Below, piece after piece: positions 13,210 through 19,800 of a stretch of DNA of 20,684 nucleotides. Below the pieces are notes generated by a model that was given only the letters and a program-made list of their open reading frames with translations, was not told where the DNA came from and made no database searches. Source of the stretch: a virus. The DNA lies in IMG/VR virus record IMGVR_UViG_3300022187_000307, positions 1 to 20,684 of that record. One strand, given 5' to 3'. Position 1 is the stretch's first letter. Every line of letters starts with the position of its first letter. The translations under genes and the position numbers were made by a program.

Positions 13210-13605
13210 ATGGCTTTAACTAAAGTAACGCACGACGTAATAGAGGACAGATATACCGCCGAAGTCACCAAAACAGACACCTCTGGCACTGGAGGTAGTG
13301 CTGTGACTATTGACTGGTCAGCTGGTAGCTCTTTCCATTTCTCTAACTCTTTGACTGGTGCAATAGAATTGAAATTTGACAATTATAAAGTTTGCCAAGT
13401 AGTAGATATTTATGGGCTTACTGGTAGCCAAACAATTACATTAAACTCTACCGCTTCTGGGACTGAAGTATTTCATAAAGTAGGCGGAGTAGATTACGAT
13501 GGAAGTAGTACTAACCATTTGCAAGTAGTTTGCTTAGATGACTCAGCTTCTACTCCAGTTTTTCATTATTCTATAGGAACTACAGCCTCAGACGACACAC
13601 CCTAA
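13210..13605 (+). CDS. fibre-associated structural protein (131 aa)
   Basis: A 131-residue beta-rich protein with Thr/Ser/Gly-dominated composition. Segments such as AVTIDWSAGSSFHFSNSLTG and VVDIYGLTGSQTITLNSTAS alternate strands and short turns, as in fibre tips or decoration domains; the phrase TIDWSAGxxFxxxL occurs in phage fibre proteins I have seen. Its own promoter precedes it and the next fibre gene follows nine bases after the stop. Probably a fibre tip or a fibre-bound domain; exact role unknown. Confidence 0.65.
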   Translation: MALTKVTHDVIEDRYTAEVTKTDTSGTGGSAVTIDWSAGSSFHFSNSLTGAIELKFDNYKVCQVVDIYGLTGSQTITLNSTASGTEVFHKVGGVDYDGSSTNHLQVVCLDDSASTPVFHYSIGTTASDDTP

Positions 13606-13614
13606 TTTAAACTT

Positions 13615-14082
13615 ATGAAAGCTAAAGATTATAACGGAAATATAAAGGTTTATAGCCAAGTACCAAAAACGTATAACAATATTATCAACTTTCATTTGCT
13701 GAGCGATTCAGAATTAGAAAGTCATGGTTTCTACGATGTAAATACTCCTAGCTACAATTCAAATACTCAAGAGTTAGGCGCTATAGAATGGGATGCGAAT
13801 AATACTAGATTCACCTATCCAGTTAGTGATAAGACTTGGAGCGAAACTCTAGCCGAAATGAAATCGTCTAAAATAGCTAATTTAAAAGCTATTTATAATT
13901 CTAAACTAGCTACAACTGACTGGTATGTAGTTCGTGAAGCAGAGGGAGGAACTGCTTTGCCAAGTGATATCGCTACAGAAAGAGGCAATTTAAGAACAGA
14001 GTGCGCTACTAAGGAGGGGGAAATCAACTCCAAAACCACAAAGGCTGAAGTAGCAGATTATACCTTACCTTATTTAGATTAG
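13615..14082 (+). CDS. tail fibre-associated protein, possibly a fibre assembly chaperone
   Basis: A 155-residue protein. The N-terminal half is mixed (IKVYSQVPKTYNNIINFHLL, then LESHGFYDVNTPSYN). The C-terminal half is helical and charged (TWSETLAEMKSSKIANLKAI, then WYVVREAEGGTALPSDIATE). A WSETLAEMKxxKIxxLKAxY helix followed by WYVVRxAE and PxDI resembles the DUF4376-like or fibre-chaperone C-terminal part in which a bound residue series is reiterated. It overlaps nothing and ends one base before the next ATG. Position between two fibre genes supports a role in fibre folding or attachment. Confidence 0.6.
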   Translation: MKAKDYNGNIKVYSQVPKTYNNIINFHLLSDSELESHGFYDVNTPSYNSNTQELGAIEWDANNTRFTYPVSDKTWSETLAEMKSSKIANLKAIYNSKLATTDWYVVREAEGGTALPSDIATERGNLRTECATKEGEINSKTTKAEVADYTLPYLD

Positions 14083-14083
14083 T

Positions 14084-15076
14084 ATGGGTTTAAATAAAAG
14101 AATATTTATTCCTCAAGATACTGGCTTAACTCCAAGTGAAAACTTTGCACCAATTACTTACACTGGTAATGGTAGTAGTCAGTCACTTACTGGGGTAGGA
14201 TTTCAGCCAGATTTGGTTTGGATAAAAAGTCGCAATAACACAAGGCATAATTCCTTGTATGATTTTGTAAGAGGAGTTCATAGAGTTTTAAGGTCAAATC
14301 TTACAAATGCTGAAGATTTTAACACATCTTTTAATGTTGATTCTTTTGATTCTGATGGGTTTACTGTAATTGGAAATTCAGTAGAAACCAATGCAACCAC
14401 TGACAACTATGTAGCTTGGTGTTTCAATGCAGGCACTGGAGCGGCAGCACAGAACACGGATGGGACAATTACTTCTACCGTAAAGGCTAATCAAGCAGCA
14501 GGGTTTAGTATTTGTTCTTGGACAGCTACTAGTAATTCTTCAGATACAATTGGTCACGGATTAAATTCTACACCGCAATTAATTATTTATAAAAAAAGAA
14601 ATGGGACTAGTCAATGGTCTGCTTATAGTAATGTTATAGATGGAAGTTGGGATTTATTAAGATTAAACACGACTGAAGCAAAAGTAGATTCATCAAGTAC
14701 TTGGGGTACTGATACTACAATTAAAAGCAATTCTTCTTCTTCAGGTGGTACTTGGATAACATACTGTTTCCACTCAGTCACAGGCTATCAAAAAATAGGG
14801 AGTTATAGTGGTGGTCAAACACTAAATACAGATAACATAGTTGATTTTGGATTTACTCCAAGATTTGTAATTGTTAAAAACATAACTGCTACTACAGGAT
14901 GGCTTATGATAGATTCAATAAGACCAAATGGATATGCTTTATTTGCAAATGATGCAGGTGCGGAGGCAGATTATAGTGGTCATATTAAATTATCTTCAAG
15001 TGGATTAAGATTTGACGGCAATAATAATAATGTAAACGCATCAGGCAACAATTACATCTATTTAGCAATAGCATAA
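14084..15076 (+). CDS. putative receptor-binding/tail fibre protein with three internal repeats (DUF7483-like)
   Basis: A 330-residue protein built of three homologous units, roughly 28-117, 144-232 and 240-330. Each opens with a Thr/Ser/Gly strand, continues with a G-[FL]-x-x-x-P-x-[LF]-[VI]-x-[IV]-K motif (GFQPDLVWIKS near 39, GLNSTPQLIIYKK near 159, GFTPRFVIVKN near 256), and closes with an aromatic strand (NYVAWCFNAG, WITYCFHSV, NYIYLAIA). This resembles the beta-sandwich repeats (DUF7483) I recall from marine cyanophage tail proteins. Aspartate codons here are 18 GAT to 2 GAC by my count, unlike the neighbouring tail gene (3 to 6), which suggests acquisition from another phage. Probable role: binding the host surface. 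It ends just upstream of the promoter for the major tail gene. Confidence 0.72.
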   Translation: MGLNKRIFIPQDTGLTPSENFAPITYTGNGSSQSLTGVGFQPDLVWIKSRNNTRHNSLYDFVRGVHRVLRSNLTNAEDFNTSFNVDSFDSDGFTVIGNSVETNATTDNYVAWCFNAGTGAAAQNTDGTITSTVKANQAAGFSICSWTATSNSSDTIGHGLNSTPQLIIYKKRNGTSQWSAYSNVIDGSWDLLRLNTTEAKVDSSSTWGTDTTIKSNSSSSGGTWITYCFHSVTGYQKIGSYSGGQTLNTDNIVDFGFTPRFVIVKNITATTGWLMIDSIRPNGYALFANDAGAEADYSGHIKLSSSGLRFDGNNNNVNASGNNYIYLAIA

Positions 15077-15094
15077 TGAGAAAATTAAAGTTTG

Positions 15095-15102
15095 TATATT
15101 TG
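15095..15102 (+). promoter_or_regulatory. -7 promoter element before the major tail protein
   Basis: TATATTTG matches TAnnTTTG, 16 nt before ATG 15119 in a 42-nt intergenic gap. The sequence TTTGTAAAAAATAAATA from its 3' half onward is the same 17 bases as at the promoter at 13188, so the initially transcribed region is conserved too. Confidence 0.65.
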
Positions 15103-15118
15103 TAAAAAATAAATAATA

Positions 15119-15550
15119 ATGGCTTCAAGCGTATTTAACGGAACTAACTTAGTATTAAAATTAATTGCAGACGGAGGTACTCTAGAAGCTCTAGGTCATT
15201 CTACTAGCTGCTCAATGACAATCACTCACGATTTACCAGAGGCAACTACAAAAGACTCTAGCGGTTTTCAAGAGGTAATATCTGGACTTCGTAGCGCAGA
15301 GATTTCTTTTGACGGTTTAATAGATTATACCGACGCTGGTAACAGTCTTAGAAACGTTGACGGAATCGCTTCTTTAATTACTGGTCGTAATAAAATCGAC
15401 TGGTCTTTTGGGACTGCGACTACTGGAGATACTGTATTTACTGGGGAGGGCTTTATAGCTTCATTAGAGCAGACAGCTGAAATGGAAAGCGCTGCTACTT
15501 ACTCTGGTACTATTACTGTTACTGGTACTATTACACAGTCTACTAACTAA
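15119..15550 (+). CDS. major tail protein (TP901-1-like tail tube)
   Basis: A 143-residue tail tube subunit of the Phage_tail_2/TP901-1 major tail family. Family signs are the opening NGTNLVLKLIADGG, the SMTITHDLPEATTKDSSGFQ segment (32-51), where E-x-T-T-K-D-S-S-G is conserved, and the closing TYSGTITVTGTITQS. The length is typical. Many copies stack to form the tube, whose length is set by the tape measure encoded downstream. Its own promoter directly upstream fits the need for high copy number. Codons are regular, with GAC preferred over GAT. Confidence 0.9.
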   Translation: MASSVFNGTNLVLKLIADGGTLEALGHSTSCSMTITHDLPEATTKDSSGFQEVISGLRSAEISFDGLIDYTDAGNSLRNVDGIASLITGRNKIDWSFGTATTGDTVFTGEGFIASLEQTAEMESAATYSGTITVTGTITQSTN

Positions 15551-15567
15551 GATTAGTCTTATACATT

Positions 15568-15948
15568 ATGGCAAACAAAAGGAGAGGCTACTATAGCCTA
15601 AATATTGGTGGGCGCAAAAGAGATTTGCATTTTTCAATGAATTTCTGGAGCGCCTTTACGGACGAGATGAATATATCCCTAGACCGACTAGGAGAAGTAT
15701 TCGAGAACGGAGTTTCTATTTCATCAATTAGAGCGATTATTTACTGCGGTCTTTTGGCTTATGACCAAGAGGAGGGTAACGAAATCGACTATAACATTTA
15801 CAAGGTAGGTTCTTGGTTAGAGGACGTAGATTCTTCGGAACTAGAAAAAATAGTAACCGCTATGACAGAATCTAGAATCTTAGGTAACGACCTTAATATG
15901 GGAATAGAGAGAAACCCTGACCCAGAAAAAAAAACTCAGAGCCAATAG
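15568..15948 (+). CDS. tail assembly chaperone, gpG-like
   Basis: A 126-residue protein between major tail and tape-measure genes, the normal place of the G chaperone. It begins MANKRRGYYSLNIGGRKRDL and has the short helical core LHFSMNFWSAFTDEMNISLD and VSISSIRAIIYCGLLAYDQE, similar to gpG/TAC proteins of this phage group. It ends in a disordered tail NPDPEKKTQSQ encoded across a nine-A run. The downstream frame is open and overlaps but lacks an ATG, as in gpG/gpGT systems. It binds the tape measure during tail assembly. Confidence 0.82.
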   Translation: MANKRRGYYSLNIGGRKRDLHFSMNFWSAFTDEMNISLDRLGEVFENGVSISSIRAIIYCGLLAYDQEEGNEIDYNIYKVGSWLEDVDSSELEKIVTAMTESRILGNDLNMGIERNPDPEKKTQSQ

Positions 15949-16289
15949 TTCTAACTTGGGAAACGATTCTTGATTATTATATCGGTCAAGTAGGTATTAG
16001 TCCTAATGAGTTTTGGATTAATACTTGGAAAGAAAACCAATTACTTGGAGAAGCGCATACCATAAACCAAAATTTGGAATGGGAGCGCTTTCGTTATTTA
16101 AGTACTTTGCTTTATAATGTAAACTGCAATAAGGTCAGCCAGACAAAAAAACCTCAAGATTTATTTCCTCTACCGCAAGACGTCTACGAGAGAAAAAGAA
16201 AGGCAGAAGCTAAATCTACTCCAGAACAGTTAGAGGATTTCTTAAAAAAGCTAGAAAACCAAAAAGTAGTCGCTAAGTTTAATATTTAG
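15568..16289 (+). CDS. tail assembly chaperone GT fusion made by -1 frameshift
   Basis: A frame -1 to the gpG-like gene is open from 15921 (after TGA 15918-15920) to TAG 16287-16289. It contains TWETILDYYIGQVGISPNEF and WERFRYLSTLLYNVNCNKVS, which look like the T domain of siphophage chaperones, yet the first possible start inside it is TTG 16074, which would cut off the conserved first half. Slippage on A-AAA-AAA at 15927-15933 would join the frames as PEK-K-NSEPIVLTWE, giving about 240 residues. The T domain should recruit the major tail protein to the chaperone-coated tape measure. No frame is open without slippage, so annotation programs may miss it or report only 16074-16289. Confidence 0.75.
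15927..15933 (+). promoter_or_regulatory. -1 ribosomal frameshift site (A-AAA-AAA slippery heptamer)
   Basis: The gpG frame reads GAA AAA AAA ACT across a run of nine A (15926-15934). This places a canonical X-XXY-YYZ heptamer A-AAA-AAA in the right phase for a -1 shift, 13 nt before the zero-frame TAG. I did not find a strong stem-loop just downstream; only a weak CCAA/TTGG pairing is visible. Confidence 0.7.
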
Positions 16290-16297
16290 TAAATTTG
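16290..16297 (+). promoter_or_regulatory. -7 promoter element 4 nt before the tape-measure start
   Basis: TAAATTTG begins right after the GT-frame stop (TAG 16287-16289) and ends four bases before ATG 16302, the same spacing as the protease promoter. It predicts a leaderless or nearly leaderless transcript for the tape measure. Confidence 0.55.
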
Positions 16298-16301
16298 CAT
16301 T

Positions 16302-18086
16302 ATGGCAAATATCTTAGAAGTAATAATATCTGGTCAGGCTAACAAGCTAATAAATGCTATAGACCAAAGCGAAAATAAATTAAAAAAATTCAGCGGTAGA
16401 CTAAAGTCAATAGGCAAAGACCTATCTTTGAGAGTAACAGCTCCTTTAGCCATAGCTGGGGGTGCTGCAATAAAATTAGCGTCTGACTTTGAAGAGTCAT
16501 TAAACAAGGTAGATGTTGCTTTTGGAGAAACTTCAAAAGAAGTAAGAGATTTTAGTAAGATTACTTTAGAGTCTTTCGGAATCGCCTCTGGTACTGCTTT
16601 AGATATGGCTGCTATGTTTGGAGATATGTCTACCTCGATGGGTTTGAACAGACAAACAGCCGCAGACCTTTCAACTTCAATGGTAGGTTTAGCTGGTGAT
16701 TTAGCTTCATTCAAAAATATTAACATAGAAGAAGTTACTACTGCTTTGGCTGGAGTATTTACTGGCGAAACTGAGTCTTTGAAAAGACTGGGCGTAGTAA
16801 TGACTGAGACCAACTTAAAACAGTTTGCTTTATCTCAAGGTATAACTAAAAATATCAAGGATTTTACTCAAGCTGAGAAAACACTTTTACGATACCAGTT
16901 TGTTATGGATGCTACTTCAAACGCTCATGGTGATTTTGCCAGAACTGGAGAGGGAGCTGCTAATCAAACTAGAAAGTTTACTGAGGGATTAAAAGAGATA
17001 GGAGTTCAATTAGGAAATATATTACTTCCTACATTTACCAAAATAGTAACAAAAGCCAATAGTATGTTAAAGGCTTTTTCGGGTCTTTCAGATTCTACTA
17101 AACAACTTGTAGTAGTATTTGGATTGGTAGCGGCAGCAATACCTCCTTTACTTTTTTTAGGAGGCTCTGTTTTGCCATCTATTGCGGCTGGTTTGAGATT
17201 AATTTCTGTAGCTGCGGCAGCCAACCCATTTGGAGCTATTTTAACGGCTGCTGTGGCTTTAAGTGCTTCACTTTTAGAGGTATTACACCAATTAGACCCA
17301 ATAGTTAGCAGATTCCAGACCTTTGTAAATATTGTTAAATCTGGAGGTAGTCCAACTAAATTTATGGCGCTTCAGTCTCTTAGCGCCGCTAAGGCTACCA
17401 AGGTATTAGCTGAGGCTGCTGATACTTGTCAAATATCGACGGAAAGCGCTACTGGACAAATTATAGATTTGAATCATGAATTAAAAAAACTTACTTCAAA
17501 TTCTGGGGATGCCTCAGTGCCAATTAGAGAGGTAGCTAAGTCCGTTAATACATTAACTACAAGCGGAGCTATAAAATCAGCAGAGGGTCTAAAAGAGACC
17601 TTTGTAAAAATATCCCATACTGTAAAACAAACCTCGGAAGCGACTCAAGAATTCGCACTAATGACTGGAGACGTTTTAAATGATTCTTTTCAAGCAATAT
17701 TAAGCGGTGCTAGTGCTTTTGACGTTATTACTCAAAAGGTTAAACAATTAGTAGTAAAATTATTAGCCGCTGCGGCAGCAGCAGCCATAATATCAACTTT
17801 ATTCCCTGGCGTATTTGGGAAAGGGGGATTTAAAGTAGCTTTTGCTGCTTTAGGTGGTTTTCCAGCTTTTGCAGACGGAGGTATTGTTTCTGCGCCAACT
17901 CTTGGACTTATGGGAGAATACAGCGGAGTCAAAAGTAACCCAGAAGTTATTGCTCCACTAAATAAGTTAAAGGGAATGATTGGTAATAGAGATACTAATG
18001 TAAATGTTACTGGAGGATTCCGCTTAGAGGGTCAAGACTTAATTATGGCGCTTCAAAGAGCAGAGAGAAACCGAACTAGATTATAA
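16302..18086 (+). CDS. tail tape measure protein
   Basis: A 594-residue protein that sets tail length and is expected to be ejected into the host envelope. Residues 60 to about 260 form the PhageMin_Tail/TP901-type region: SDFEESLNKVDVAFGETSKE, TSMGLNRQTAADLSTSMVGL and FTGETESLKRLGVVMTE. Then come hydrophobic stretches, VVVFGLVAAAIPPLLFLGG (270-288), a long Ala-rich one (293-327) and VVKLLAAAAAAAIISTLF (484-501). The C-terminal signature FADGGIVSAPTLGLMGEYSG with NPEVIAPL is common to tape measures. It is short for a siphophage; using the usual rule of about 0.15 nm per residue, the tail would be near 90 nm. It starts directly after a promoter element with no separate leader. Confidence 0.92.
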   Translation: MANILEVIISGQANKLINAIDQSENKLKKFSGRLKSIGKDLSLRVTAPLAIAGGAAIKLASDFEESLNKVDVAFGETSKEVRDFSKITLESFGIASGTALDMAAMFGDMSTSMGLNRQTAADLSTSMVGLAGDLASFKNINIEEVTTALAGVFTGETESLKRLGVVMTETNLKQFALSQGITKNIKDFTQAEKTLLRYQFVMDATSNAHGDFARTGEGAANQTRKFTEGLKEIGVQLGNILLPTFTKIVTKANSMLKAFSGLSDSTKQLVVVFGLVAAAIPPLLFLGGSVLPSIAAGLRLISVAAAANPFGAILTAAVALSASLLEVLHQLDPIVSRFQTFVNIVKSGGSPTKFMALQSLSAAKATKVLAEAADTCQISTESATGQIIDLNHELKKLTSNSGDASVPIREVAKSVNTLTTSGAIKSAEGLKETFVKISHTVKQTSEATQEFALMTGDVLNDSFQAILSGASAFDVITQKVKQLVVKLLAAAAAAAIISTLFPGVFGKGGFKVAFAALGGFPAFADGGIVSAPTLGLMGEYSGVKSNPEVIAPLNKLKGMIGNRDTNVNVTGGFRLEGQDLIMALQRAERNRTRL

Positions 18087-18090
18087 ATAA

Positions 18091-19800
18091 ATGGCTTACG
18101 GTAAAAAGTTTGAGTTAGTTTTTTCGGACGTTAGCTCTAATCCTAGAAAAATAGAAATTCTTAAAAAGGATTATACTGGTAGCGTAAAGTCTCTAGTTGG
18201 AACTGATGACCCAGTTAGAATTAAATGGGACACTAACGACGATATTTATTCACCAATAATTGGCTCTACTTGTGAGATTAGTTTATTTGTAACCGACGAC
18301 ACCGATTACGACGACTGGTACGATGCAGACGAGAGAGAATACAAAGTAAGAATACTTACTGGAGATATTTCAGGTTCTCCAGTTTGGAATACGACAGAGG
18401 ACGGATGGGCAGAGGCTAGTATTGAATGGGACGATGGAACTGGGCAAGGTTTTGAGTTTTATTGGGAGGGTTATTTAGTTGTAGACAGATATAGAGAGGC
18501 GGTTTTAACTAAGCCATTTCCAATAAGATTAATAGCTTCCGACGGACTAGGTACGCTTAATGGATATGAAGCACCTAATTCTAATGTAATCCTCTCTGGA
18601 GGTCAGCCAGATATTAATGCCTCTCAAAGTAATTTTGACAGCTTATTTTACTACATAAGAAAAATATTAGAGAATACTGGTTTAGATTTTGATATTTATA
18701 TAGCCAACAATATTAGAGCGGCTACTGGAGCAGTTAATGAGACTTTATTTCACGATATACAAGCCTACGAGTTTGGACTAAGAAAAAATAATTTTAAAAA
18801 TTTTAATGCCAAAGAGCTTTTAGAGAAAATATTAAAGATTACTAATTCTAGAATTTTCCAAGCTAATGGTCGCTGGTATATAATTTCTAATTCAAATTTA
18901 ATCGACACTAGAATATTTAGTAGTATTCCAGTAGTAGAGGATTTAAGTTTTACTGTACTTAAAAATAGTACTGGTAACAACTTTACTCTTATCGGAAATG
19001 ACCCAGCTGGAAATGCTTTAACTTTTGCTATATCTACCGACGTATCAAATGGAACAACAAGCCTATCTACTAAGACGGTAACTTATGCACCAACTACAGA
19101 CTACGTTGGAGAGGATTTCTTTTTATATACAGCTTCAAACACAAGTAATACTTCTGACGCTGGGAGGGTAAATATCGAGGTAGTAGAACAAACGACTTCA
19201 ATCGCTCCACAGTTTCCACAAGCAGCTCCTTTCGCCTTTTTATATAGAGGCGATACTGTACAGCAAACACTATCTAGGGTAAGAAGCTGGATTAATTATT
19301 ATACTAAAACTCACCCTAACGAGATGAGTAATTATGGTAATCAAGGCGCTACTAGAACTTTTTTAGCTTATGGCGCTTCTGCTTTTAATAGTTTAGACGA
19401 AAAGACTTGGAGATATGCTGGAGTAGGAGCTGGAGTTTTAGCTTTTGATGTACGTTATAATCTTTTCAAAGACGATGCAGAAACTAATCCAAACTATAGT
19501 CAAGTTTATCCTCAAGTAGCAGACGCTACTAATTTTGCTTACGATGTAGTAGACGGATTTTATGGATTCTCTACTCAATCATTAGTTACAAGTAGATTCT
19601 CTCAAGGTAGAACTTTTGCTGGTGTTACTAGGAGATATTTTCACGACGAGGTAGACGATAGTCTTAGAAACGCTTTAGAGAATGGTACTCAATTTCCATT
19701 TGCTACCTCTACCAGAGACGAAATCTCTCATAACTTAATAATTATTATAATTAGGGTAGTAAATAACAAAATAGTTGAACGATACGAATTTGCTAGATAA
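18091..19800 (+). CDS. distal tail / tail-tip protein with an inserted Ig-like domain
   Basis: A 569-residue tail protein directly after the tape measure, where distal tail or baseplate hub genes lie. The first 265 residues are beta-rich and resemble tail-tip proteins of Bacteroidetes phages: FELVFSDVSSNPRKIEILKK, DIYSPIIGSTCEISLFV, WEGYLVVDRYREAVLTKPF and a helical YIRKILENTGLDFDI. Residues about 281-367 read as a cadherin/Ig-type module (DPAGNALTFAISTDVSNGTT, DYVGEDFFLYTASN), a common adhesion insert. Residues 380-569 form a separate unrecognised domain (LSRVRSWINYYTKTHPNEMS near 394). It ends with an Ile run and shares one base with the next ATG. The role is inferred from order and domain style. 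Confidence 0.72.
   Translation: MAYGKKFELVFSDVSSNPRKIEILKKDYTGSVKSLVGTDDPVRIKWDTNDDIYSPIIGSTCEISLFVTDDTDYDDWYDADEREYKVRILTGDISGSPVWNTTEDGWAEASIEWDDGTGQGFEFYWEGYLVVDRYREAVLTKPFPIRLIASDGLGTLNGYEAPNSNVILSGGQPDINASQSNFDSLFYYIRKILENTGLDFDIYIANNIRAATGAVNETLFHDIQAYEFGLRKNNFKNFNAKELLEKILKITNSRIFQANGRWYIISNSNLIDTRIFSSIPVVEDLSFTVLKNSTGNNFTLIGNDPAGNALTFAISTDVSNGTTSLSTKTVTYAPTTDYVGEDFFLYTASNTSNTSDAGRVNIEVVEQTTSIAPQFPQAAPFAFLYRGDTVQQTLSRVRSWINYYTKTHPNEMSNYGNQGATRTFLAYGASAFNSLDEKTWRYAGVGAGVLAFDVRYNLFKDDAETNPNYSQVYPQVADATNFAYDVVDGFYGFSTQSLVTSRFSQGRTFAGVTRRYFHDEVDDSLRNALENGTQFPFATSTRDEISHNLIIIIIRVVNNKIVERYEFAR

Noticed and set aside
15940-15962. Possible stimulatory stem-loop after the slippery site
   Set aside because: Only four base pairs (CCAA with TTGG) with mismatches inside; too weak to claim.
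16074-16289. Independent 71-aa gene starting at TTG
   Set aside because: The conserved chaperone-like sequence continues upstream in the same frame to 15921, so a frameshift fusion explains it better.
16334-16813. 159-aa minus-strand frame opposite the tape measure
   Set aside because: Antisense shadow of a strongly supported tape-measure domain; the same applies to other minus-strand frames in the window, none of which has a recognisable motif or fits the operon layout.
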